Assembly (NCBI GenBank): GCA_948567375.1 | Contig: OX419758.1 | Location: 48,747,473 to 48,811,472, forward strand | From: Lunularia cruciata | Taxonomy: Eukaryota > Streptophyta > Marchantiopsida > Lunulariales > Lunulariaceae | Reading direction: 5' to 3' | Length of the DNA: 64,000 nt | In this document: piece by piece, positions 21,659-33,331 of the stretch | Layout: the number at the start of each line of letters is the position of its first letter | Numbering within the stretch: position 1 is the first letter of the stretch | Notes under the pieces: model-generated | Databases searched by the model: none | What the model was told of the DNA's origin: nothing | The model's input: the letters and a program-made list of their open reading frames with translations, nothing else | Program-made: the position numbers and the translations under genes

Positions 21659-23852
21659 TATTCTCAATATAAATTACACACATTATTTAAATAACTAAAA
21701 AATTAATCTTGCATTAATTAATACGACCTAATTATTTCTCAATATCTCTCCATGGAATAGATATACATGCTACAAAGTGCTCAAACTAATTATGGAAAAG
21801 AGTGTAGTATTTTCCCAAAATTTCATAACAAAAAAAATTAGTATGATGAAAAAACTTCATAATATGAGTTCTTTGGATTCCAATTTGTTCATTTTTCACC
21901 CTATATATTAAAAAAATTAGATATATAGTGAATTCTATAATTAAATCTAAACCATTTTGAATCAACAAATTTTGTAATATAATAACCATTTATAATTTTT
22001 AGATATATCTGCATTAACTATAACTAGTGGCTTAAATCTCTTTAAGGATATTTCCTTACACTTTGTGTTGATTTGTTTTTAGTAAGTTATAAGTTGATTT
22101 TTTTCAGTAAATTGGTTGTCAACTCTTTTCTTTTGCTTTCGTTGATAACATATATCTTAGTACAAGATGCTAGTTAGCAATATACATATTGTCATAATAC
22201 AAGACTTGCACAATCATTACTAGCAAATATAATATATAAAAATTTAAGTTTCAAGAATTTCTATATAAATCATATCATGTACTTGAAACTTGATATTTCC
22301 TTATCTTGACTCTCTAGACTTTTTAGTCTTAAATTCCATTTATTTTCTGAATTATATATACTATAAGTCAATAGGAGGATCTAATACTTGGATAATTTTA
22401 TTTTAATATGATTAATTTTATAATTTAAATATTTAAAAATACAAGTAAATATGTTACTTAAAATTTTTTATTCTTTTCAAATAAAATATTTTTGGCCATA
22501 AAATTTTGAAAAAGTATACATATATTTATAAGATATTATAGAACTATTGAAACAACATTAGATCACCAAGAGTATTAGTATGATTAACTTGTCCTTGAAA
22601 CTGCTATTTGAGGTTTTAACTTGATCTTAAGTACTTCTCATCTACTCTAAAGTACTTGATCTTCAGTACTACTCATCTACTCTGAAGAAAAATGAGATAT
22701 AACAAAACTACAATTCTTTCTTATGTGCATTTTAACTTTCCTTTTTGAAAAAATATCACCAAACTTAGTTCACATTAATTTCTTTATTGAATTTAAAAAT
22801 TTTGATATTAGTTGATGAAAAATGGATTCTAATTCTTTTTCATGTAATTTAGTTTCTTAAAAGAGGCTCATCCAATAATAAGAAGGTATTGGATGGACAT
22901 GTTTGAACTAGAAAAGAAAATATTTTTCTCTAATTTATCATATGATTTGAATACTCAACTGTCTACGAGACTTGTTGACCTTCTTGTATGCTTATATTGT
23001 TGGATCAAAGAGACTAAATTTTTCTTAGTTGCCTTAGAAAAATAGGCATTTGAATCTGGATGGATTTAATAGTATTGTCATAATCAAAATGTTAATTTTA
23101 ATTTTTCTTTAATTGGTCTTTCTATGCTTCTTTACATTGATCTCTTTGGGTTCCTTTTCTCAAGAGCAATTATTTTTTATTTATAAAAAATTGGCTCTAA
23201 TTGAGGAAGTGGAAAACAAAGATGAGACAATGAATGAGTTGTTCTTTATAAAAAAGATGGCTTTAATTGACAAAGTGGAAAACAAAGCAGAGACAATGAA
23301 AATGTAAAATTTTTTTCTTATATGAACTTGCTATTATAGGTTACAAGGTCAAACTATTTGGTTGTATAATAAGTGCAAGTCAATTTATTCTAACAAGTCA
23401 AAGTATATTAGATTTCATACAACTCTCAACAAGTTATTTCAAGTCATCTTTTCATTTTAGATTAACTACCAAAGTCATTTCTTCTCAATTCATTCTTCAT
23501 ATTTTTTATCAATTTACTTTTACTTGCTCCTTGATCTCTTCTCCTTGCTCCTAGACATCTCAAAGAAAGGAAGAAATAATGTTAAGTGATATGTATAATT
23601 CCACTGGTATTTATAATTTCCATTTAAAGAATGTATCATAGTAATGTTGAAGTATGATAAGAGAAGGTACAAAATATGAAAAGCCTCATTGTAAATGTAT
23701 AGCTCTAGTTATCACATGGTCTTGTTTTTATACTGAGGTTTTTACTAAATGGCTAGCAAATTAATTTGAAGTTTTGCTTATGTGACATACTAAAAGAATG
23801 ATTTTGTAAAACTTCTAGAAGAAATAAGTGAGGATGAAATATTGTAGTATAC
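21659..23852. other. AT-rich DNA without a gene
   Basis: No gene or clear element was found. At about 23160-23306 a unit of about 66 bases is duplicated in tandem and reads in one frame as two similar peptides (ALIEEVENKDETMNE and ALIDKVENKAETMKM); there is no supporting start context or neighbouring exon. Confidence 0.35.
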
Positions 23853-26061
23853 TTGGGGGTTTCAGATTTTGACTCGATGGATTTTTGTGGGTGCTGGAGT
23901 TTTACCCGTAAGATTGCGAAAAAATTGTTATGCAATATGAAACCCTGAAGAGCGTTCAGTTCTTTAAATTGCAGGTTTTCATAAGGGCCTGTATTCCACT
24001 GATAATTACGGGAAATATTAATGAACCTTCCCGACAATTTGGTATTGGATTTATGCTTATCAAAGGGAAAACGAAATGTCCCTGGTACACGAGGACAAGA
24101 ATCTATTTGCATTAATGGTTTCATAAAACATAATGGAATGTCCATAACCTATAAATTCTTACTGGTCACGATTTAGATACCCATAAATATGTTTTACGGA
24201 TATAAATTTAAATTTTGGTCACGATTTAGATACCCATACATTTCACCCATAAGAACGTTTCCGGATTTCATCGGGCTCGTTAAAACTTAATCTAAAACTC
24301 CCCACTGCACTCCAAGATAGTCTCCTGAGATTTGAAGGTATGCGGAAATCCAAGAGTATGTATACTTGACTGTGCGTGACAACCTAAAGTACACTGCCAT
24401 ATCACAAATATAAAACATAGTAAAAAATTAAAATACACACATAAACATAGTAAAATATATATAGTATTATTAAAAAAATTTATTGGCTCAGTATTTCTCC
24501 TTTCTCTACTGACAGGAGCTTCTTGAAAAAAATTCATACATATCTTTCCATTAATTTCATTGAAAACACTTTGTTAAAATTCTAATTGAATCTTGCCGTA
24601 AACATATTTAAGAGGACCGATAAGATTAACTCCAACTGAGGTAAATTAGAAATATGTAGAAAGAGTTCTGACTAAAGTAAATTGAAGAGTTAGATATAGC
24701 ATGAAAAAAAAAAAAAAAAACTGAGAAGAGAGAAAAGAACTAGAGCCCGCCTTCGAGGTTCCTTGTAGCCCTCCGAATGTGAAGTTGTGAATAACCTGAA
24801 AGATCTAATTTATTAGATGATTACTAACCAAAAAAATTATGAATTACCTATGTTAAGTTGGGCACTTACATTTTTAAATAGCAAACACAGTATCCATCCT
24901 TTGATGATTAAATGAACTTTTTCAATTAAAATAGACGATGGAAACTCCATCAAAATAACTAAGACTATTTGATAAGAAATACGATTTTAAACTGAAAACT
25001 TAATCTAGTGTTACAAGTGATATTTGAAACTACTAAAATAAATAATAAGAATCCCATGAAGATATACATTTCCTCAGTGATAACCAAATATTTATTAAAA
25101 TTTATTATTTATATTTTGCATAAACTAGTGCGCATATAAATTAAGGTTCTGAGTAACAGTATAAAGACTTCTGGACTTTAAAACTAGACGAACGGACTAA
25201 TTCTATTTTAATTCCGCTTTAGTAGTCCCATGCTAGTTCGAAGGGACCAAATTAGCTTCGTTTCTTACAGCTAAAAGATAGACAGATGCAGTGAAACTTT
25301 CGTATCTTATCTCGTAGTCGCACCTCAACAAGCCTTCCTAGTTTGCCACCGCCTTGACCCGTTGGCCTGTGGATCAAGATCTATCAAGTTCGAGTGAGAG
25401 AAAAACGGGTCATCATCTCAACTTTTATGGACGGCTAGTAAATCCTTCTCGACAGCCCATTTCTCTGGTCCACGCCAATAGTCGGCGTCGCAGGAAAGAG
25501 GCTGCTCTCCACGTCAACACCTCATGCTCAAAGTCAAAACATAAATGTATCAATGAAGTAAAACTGGACCCCACCGCCCGCACAATCTACTTCCTTGTCA
25601 CTCAAAGCTATGTAGAGAATCCGGATGGGATTCTAGCAGCGGAAAACGAAGGTTATCAACTAGATCCCGTAGGGGTTTTACCATTGTAATTTCCGTAATA
25701 TATACCCATTGTAAAATTTTACGGAAATGCTACGGGAAAGAAGTCAATACAGTAAAAGGTTTATACGAAATTCCTTAAAAGCACTCGCACTGGATTTGAA
25801 TGAGACAATTAATTACAGGAAATTATGAAAGCAAAAGAGAGTAATCAAAACAAAAACTCTGCAGATTTGCAAGAATAGATTTGAATGTTTTCATGGGTTA
25901 TTATTTCCGTATGCAACCCATAATCTTTGACCCGTAAACCCGTTTGACGTAGTTTTATGGATCATTTCAGGATACACTACGTAAATTCTACGGATCTACC
26001 CGTAAATCATTGTACGAAATAACTTTGGAATTCCCCTAAAAATGTCCACTTGAAAACCCCT
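23853..26061. mobile_element. Candidate DNA transposon with TTGGGGGTTTCA / TGAAAACCCCT ends
   Basis: The two ends form a short imperfect inverted repeat (about 13 of 15 bases). AGTATAC on the left and AGTGTAA on the right may be a worn target duplication. The motifs TTTACGG and CCGTAAA recur near both ends, and GGTCACGATTTAGATACC occurs twice (24164 and 24217). No transposase is visible, so it would be non-autonomous. The middle part (about 24.7-25.7 kb) is richer in G+C than its surroundings and may be captured DNA. A similar pair of ends bounds 54321-55546. Confidence 0.45.
24703..24720 (+). repeat. Poly(A) run
   Basis: An 18-base A run inside the candidate transposon, directly left of its more G+C-rich middle. 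It could be a retroposition scar or simple slippage. Confidence 0.6.
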
Positions 26062-27299
<1,238 letters not shown>

Positions 27300-27700
27300 A
27301 TAATTAAAGACTAAGGAAGAAATAAGAGTATGGAAGATCAAAGTAGAGTGGAAGATTACATTGGACTCTCAAAAAAGGAAAACTTCAAATGTTTAGTTTG
27401 GGCTTTAGTATTTATAAACAACTTGGGTATAAAGCTCCCAAGAAGTTTCCATGATGATTCTTTCTAGAAGTTGTTTTCTTTAGAGTGCAAGTTAAATTAA
27501 CTATTTATTTTGCATGCAAGCTAATTTAACCATAAGTTCAGTTAGCCATCAACTTGCCATACAAGTTACTCAACCCTTGGAAGTTCTTACAAGGTTCTTG
27601 GATGCTTCTACAACATTCTTAAAGTTTCCTAGCTATATGCTAATTCTACAACCTCTTAGCAGTATTTAGCTTTTGATAACTCCATATTTTTTCAGTAATA
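27300..27700 (-). mobile_element. Solo LTR, family 2, copy D4, worn
   Basis: It matches copies D1-D3 in reverse orientation, including the blocks near TTAGTATTTATAAACAACTT and GGATGCTTCTACAACATT. Ends are blurred and no target duplication is visible, so it is the oldest or most altered member here. Confidence 0.55.
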
Positions 27701-29130
27701 ATCCTTACTAATTCTTCTTATTCATATTAAACCCAAAAAAAATCATTCAATTTATTATACTTATGAATAAAGTTCCATTTCTATAATACAAATGGGTTGT
27801 TTGAGAACCCTTGGAATGATTGCATACTTAATTCTTGTTTGGAGTTATTTAGAACAAGGATTAGGGGTAAAACTCTACCTCTAGAATGAGTAAAATCTTG
27901 AGTTAGTACAAAATATATAAAGTAGTGGTATTTCATTTGCAGCCAAAAGACATCCACTTATTCTATATGTCTTGAGTCATTTCACCAAGTCATACTATAA
28001 TAAGATCAATAGTGTCTTCTTTCTTGCTTCTTCTTTCTTTTCCAAGCCCACCCTTGGCGTTGATTTTGAGATAATCAGAATCTTGTTAATCTATTCATGT
28101 GTGTCACTAATTAGATGCCAAAGCTACCTTACTAGTTACTCTCACCATTTACCTATGCTTGGTTAAAGAAATTCCATTTGCCTAGGCTTGGTTGAATTTC
28201 TTCACTTTAACATTCTAAGCATTATGTAAGAATCACTTTATGTCAACATTGTGAAGACCATCACAATGCATGTTTGAATTAAACTATTGGATTTCCTTTG
28301 TATATACTACTTCTAAGTTGACAAGGAAAACTCATTCATTGTTCAAGGAAAACTCTAATGTTGCAAAACTCCAAGGTATTCTAACCCTTTCACCTAGCTA
28401 GGACATAATAGCCACATGAGTCACTCAGCACATGAATCACTCAACAAACTATCAATAGCTCAACTAGCAAACCTAGTGAACTATTGAGCTATCAATAGCT
28501 CAATAGTTCACAAGGTCAATTTGCAAACCCCAAACCTAACCCTTAGAGTTTATACTTTTCCCAAAGTTATAGATCTGTTTCCATACTTCTCTTTACTTGT
28601 ATTGTTCTATCAACCAGAAGTTATTCATCTTGGAGACTTGATGTGGTTATGAGTACAACCAAGTGCAATGCATATACACTCCTCCAAATTTTCAAGAATA
28701 TTGAACTAATCTTCTGTTGATCCACAACCTGGTACAGGACTGTCCTATCTCTTAGAATTGACTAACATATGTTCAACTGTTCTTCATATAGAGCCTATCT
28801 ATACTTCAAAATTCTCTTCTTAATAGTTGCTACTATCACCAAGATCTAAGATTGCCTACTACGTGTTCATTTAGATTAGCATAGAACATTTCTCTGCTTC
28901 AATCTTCATATGAATATTTACTACTATCACCCAGATCTACACACGTTTCACCCTTGTGCCAAAGCCAAAGGCTGCACCACAAACTCTACATCCTCTTACT
29001 CATTGGACCCCTTCACTCACTTATAATGGCTGGGTGTAGATAGTACACTTGACTGGCATCCACTTATGGGGTTAACTGATTTTGACTGGCAAGTTATATC
29101 TACACTTATTAACAAGAGAAATCAAATTTT
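27701..29130. other. AT-rich DNA with a hairpin palindrome
   Basis: No gene seen. At 28476-28511 lies a perfect inverted repeat: 17-base arms GTGAACTATTGAGCTAT and its complement around a 2-base loop. After one mismatched pair the arms extend by three more bases. Confidence 0.5.
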
Positions 29131-29640
29131 TTTTATCCGTATTAATATATCATTACTTGAAGTAATTAATTTTTTAATATTAGAAGATAGTTAAGCAGGT
29201 CAAAGACTTTATTGAGTATTTCATGTACAGTCTGCTAAGTTCTTGGTTGTCCTTTAAATGTTAGAGAATTAAGTTGGAATAAGCACCAAAATCTAGGATT
29301 TTCTTAGCAACTTGATCGTCATGCTTATCAACTTTGCTAAATTTTTCTAATATCAATAATAAAGTACCTCATTCTTATTATATTATTGTCCATATTAATA
29401 TATCATTAATTAGAGTAAGTATTTTTTTAATATTAGAAGATAGTTAAGCAGGTCAAAGACTCTATTGAGTATTTCGTGTACAGTCTACTAAGTTCTCGGT
29501 TGTCCTTTTAATGTTAGAGAATTTAGTTGGAATAAGCACCAAAATCTAGGATTTTCTTAGCAACTTGATCGTCATGCTTAGCAACTTTGCTAAATTTTTC
29601 TAATATCAATAATAAAGTACTGATTCTTATTAATATATTA
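29131..29640 (+). repeat. Tandem duplication, unit about 253 bases, two copies
   Basis: The second copy (from about 29384) repeats the first closely, including TTAGAAGATAGTTAAGCAGG and CACCAAAATCTAGGATTTTC. Few differences suggest a fairly recent duplication. Confidence 0.8.
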
Positions 29641-29804
29641 TCCAGTGGTTTAGAAACTATATTAAACCAAAGTCAAAATTGACAAACATTGCGTACCTCA
29701 TTGCAATTCATGAATTTCAAAACGTCATTGCAAGAAAAAGTCCATGCTATATTAATAATCTCTTTCTTTATGAGATGTATGCTCTTGCTTTATTATACCA
29801 AGAT

Positions 29805-30156
29805 TAATTCTAAAATGGATATCCTATATAAGTGGTAACATGATAATAAATTTAAAGTTTTGAAAAACCTTAAAACTTGCCAACATATGTTACAAGGAAA
29901 ACCTATGTCCGTTAAATTACAAGTGCATGCTGATTCAAATGAAAAGTTAGACTGAATACTAATGACTTGTTCTCACAACTTAATTCTAAAATGGATATCC
30001 TATATAAGTGGTAACATGATAATAAATTTAAAGTTTTGAAAAACCTTAAAACTTGCCAACATATGTTACAAGGAAAACCTATGTCCGTTAAATTACAAGT
30101 GCGTGATGATTCAAATGAAAAGTTAGACTGAATACTAATGACTTGTTCTCACAACT
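29805..30156 (+). repeat. Tandem duplication, unit 176 bases, two nearly identical copies
   Basis: TAATTCTAAAATGGATATCC begins both copies (29805 and 29981). They differ at only a few sites, so this duplication is younger than most repeats around it. Confidence 0.85.
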
Positions 30157-30383
30157 TATTTCAATTCACTTTCTTTTCTAGATTAAAATCAAACTGATTC
30201 TTGTATGTTATCTCAAGTCTAGAATAAACGTCATCTATTCTAGACTACGTTTATTGATATGTTAAGTTAAGTTAAGTCACCTTTTTAATCTAAATTAACA
30301 ATCAAACTGATTTTTTTCTCAGCTCATTTTGAGAGTCCTATTCCTGTAGGTTTATCTCAAGTCTGGATCAAACCATCAAACTC

Positions 30384-31868
30384 ATTTTATTCTAAACTCA
30401 TTTTATATATCTAATACATCATCTCAAGTTACTTTAGATTAACCAGCTCTTTCTTTGTTTCTTTGTATGTTCATATCTTTTATCATTGTACTCATATTGC
30501 CTCTTCCTTTTCTTTTTTATACTCCTAAGACAATGAAAAGATAAATTATATATATTTATTCCCAGAGGCCTGTATACCATACTGTTGTTTGGGAGTCCTT
30601 CTTGACTTCTGAATTCATATATATATTGTATACTTCACCTTCACCTTCATTCACTTCACCTCTGCTTTTCCTACTTCAGTTGACTCATCCCCTTCTCGTG
30701 CAGCAGTGACGTTTTCTCGCTCCACTCTCGTATCACTAGCAAACCTCTGCTTGACTCTTTCTCATTGTTGTGTCCTGGACTTTCTCTCTACTAATGAATG
30801 TTTGTGATTTCAGGGATCCATCAGGTATGTCTCTATTTCTTCCCTCACCTTACTCATGTGGATTTTTTTCGTTCTGGACTGATCCTCATAATACGGCTAA
30901 GACTCCAGCGCTTAAGTGCGTGCCTGCACTTTTGCTTGCCCTTGCTTTCCACACTTGCACCTCTGTTCCTTTTGACATTCCCATTACTTTTGAGCGGCAC
31001 TTTAGAGGAGCAACCAAGTTTGCCTTGGCACTCATGAGTTTTCAAGCAGAAACTCGGTATGAGGGTACTGACAATTGCTCATCTACTTCTGCACTGATGA
31101 AGTCGCAGGTGTTTTTGTGAAGGTTTACTATGGCTGCCTTCTGCTTCCCCTTTGTTGTTTAGTGTTTCAGGACTTAAGCGTCCATAGCGCTTGTTGTGAT
31201 ATACTTTATATCCTATCCTTTTTTGCTTCGCTCTCGTTACCCGGTTACACTTAGACAGGTTTCTGCAGCCACAACATCCTATAGCTCTCAAATTGTTCCA
31301 CTCCTCCATTCCCCAGCTAATTCACTCCCTATTATTTTTCCTTTGCTCTTTGCCTGATTTCATGGGAACTCTTGTGTATAGAGTGTTCCTACCGGACTCC
31401 AACCCAAGTCTTTTATTTTTATTGTTTGTGCACTGCTTACTGGCAGTCTTTTACATAGCATTACCTAGCAGTTGTTTGCATAAAGTTCTCAATTTCATGG
31501 TGGTTTAGTAGTTTGTTAGCCATATGTTATTCTCAATTTGTTTCAATTATGCCTTTGCTTCAAGTTATATTCGATACATTCTACCTTATGGATTTCTCAC
31601 TATTCTAGCATTGTTGATTACGTACATTTTGCTTATCAATCATGTGCATCTCATGAGTTCTGGATAACCCGTTCCCAGAATGGCATCTGTTCTCGTATAC
31701 CTCTATATATATATAATTTATCTTTTCATTGTTCATTTCATTTCATGAAGAGGCAATATGAGTACAATGATAAAAGAAATGAACATACAAAGAAACAAAC
31801 AAAGAGCTAGTTGATCTAAAGTAACCTGAGATTATTTATTAGATATATAAAATGAGTTTAGAATAAAA
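30384..31868. mobile_element. Non-autonomous element with about 170-base terminal inverted repeats
   Basis: The left end (30384-30560, starting TTTTATTCTAAACTCATT) and the right end (31703-31868) are inverted repeats of each other, close to nine tenths identical by eye. Long inverted repeats of this size are typical of Mutator-like elements, which make 9-bp target duplications, but no matching 9-mer was seen outside the ends and no transposase is present. The inner 1.1 kb also occurs, inverted, at about 50104-51290 in PARP2 intron 4. An open frame in the middle (30770-31120) is shared by both copies but has no recognised domain. Confidence 0.6.
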
Positions 31869-33331
31869 CGCTTGCTATATATACTTATGCTTGCTTCGAT
31901 AATGTTTATCTAAAGAACTACCTTTGGTGGTGCTGAACTTTAATGACTCTAAATTGCTACACCTGCAATGTATAAAAAGCCTATTTGTAAACGGTTAGTT
32001 CTACTGGATTGTAGGATTTTTGTTGACTTGTGCATAGGGTCTTACAAAATTGTATATGCCTTCTTATATGTGTTGTGAAAAAAAACAAAGGCACATCAGA
32101 GTATTTTCTTATAAAAGCTTCTAAACAATATCCAAGATTAAATACTATAGAGTTGGTATATAGTAACTTCGCTCATTGGAACCAAAAGCCAATTTCAATT
32201 TTTTGAAGATGTACACAAATCAAAGACTTCACCTCTTGTACCATGCAAGATTACCTAAAGAGTTGAAAGAATAAAATAAAAATTTTAGAGGAGAACTTAC
32301 TGCATGAATTATCTATTTCAACTAAGTTAATTGGATGTGTCAAGGTTTGAATAACCTCAAAGATTGTGTCCATCTTTGATGGGTTAGATTGTTTTGATTT
32401 TAACGATAGACGGACAAAATTCACAATTGGTAAATAAATTTTTTATCAGAGAACATATAATTATTATTTAGAAATTTCAATTTAATGCAAAATAATGTAA
32501 CAAAGATATACTTTCTCCACGACACCAGATTTTAATAAAAAAACGCAAATATTGTCTATTTGCATAAGTAGAAGGGCGACCGCGTAGACGAAGGAGGGGA
32601 AGACCCCATCATAAGCGCTTATTTGCATAAGCGCGTGTGATATTAGAGTAAAGTCTTTCGTAACAATTCAAATTCTGTTGGGTATGAAAACTGAACCATA
32701 TACTAGTTCAGTACACCTGAAATTGTTACGTTGGAATGAAATCGTGACATGAAATACACTTTCGTAGATTAATTCTCGTACTCTTAGAGTATAGTGGGGT
32801 TGCAAAAACCGGTGCAATGGAACTGGCGACTAACTAATTGTAGTAAAGCATCGGATGGGCACGCAAGTAGTAAAACTGGTCGACATGTCCACGAACGTAG
32901 ATCGCTACGTGGAGAGCGTGGGATGGTCTAAAGAGAGAAGAGCGAGTTTCGTACGTAAGGTCAGCTGACAGGGATACTTCCATGCTGCGTCCACCCGACT
33001 CCACCTGTGACGACCCTTTTTCTACAAGTTTATAGTGTTGATCTGCAAACGTCATGACAATTCGAAGCTTGCTCATTTGAAGGGGATCTATATTTTAGAG
33101 GGAGCAGAATTCAGCACATACTGGAATCCACTAGAGAGCGGGTGGATTTGTAGCAACAATTCACCATAAGTTTGTAATCCAGATCTAGCTTGTCAATAAG
33201 TTGTTTCCAACAGAAATTTGGGGTGAAACTCTTCAGCGCAATCTTGCTGGGAGTACAGGAGCATAGTAACAGTGGCTTAAATTTGTTTATTCGACATCCT
33301 GTCGTGGAAATAAACCTCGTAGCGGGGCACA
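31869..33331. other. Upstream region of PAO with a scrap of LINE tail
   Basis: No gene seen. At about 32571-32615 there are some 45 bases resembling the 3' tail of the LINE at 55.7-59 kb (GGCGACCGCGTAGACG ... GGGGAAGACCCCATC). The last few hundred bases should contain the PAO promoter and 5' untranslated region; I cannot place a TATA box with confidence. Confidence 0.4.

Noticed and set aside
25354-25689. A 111-codon open frame
   Set aside because: No ATG start, no recognised domain and it lies inside a candidate transposon.
30770-31120. A 116-codon open frame as a host gene
   Set aside because: The same sequence recurs inverted within PARP2 intron 4, so it is part of a repeat.
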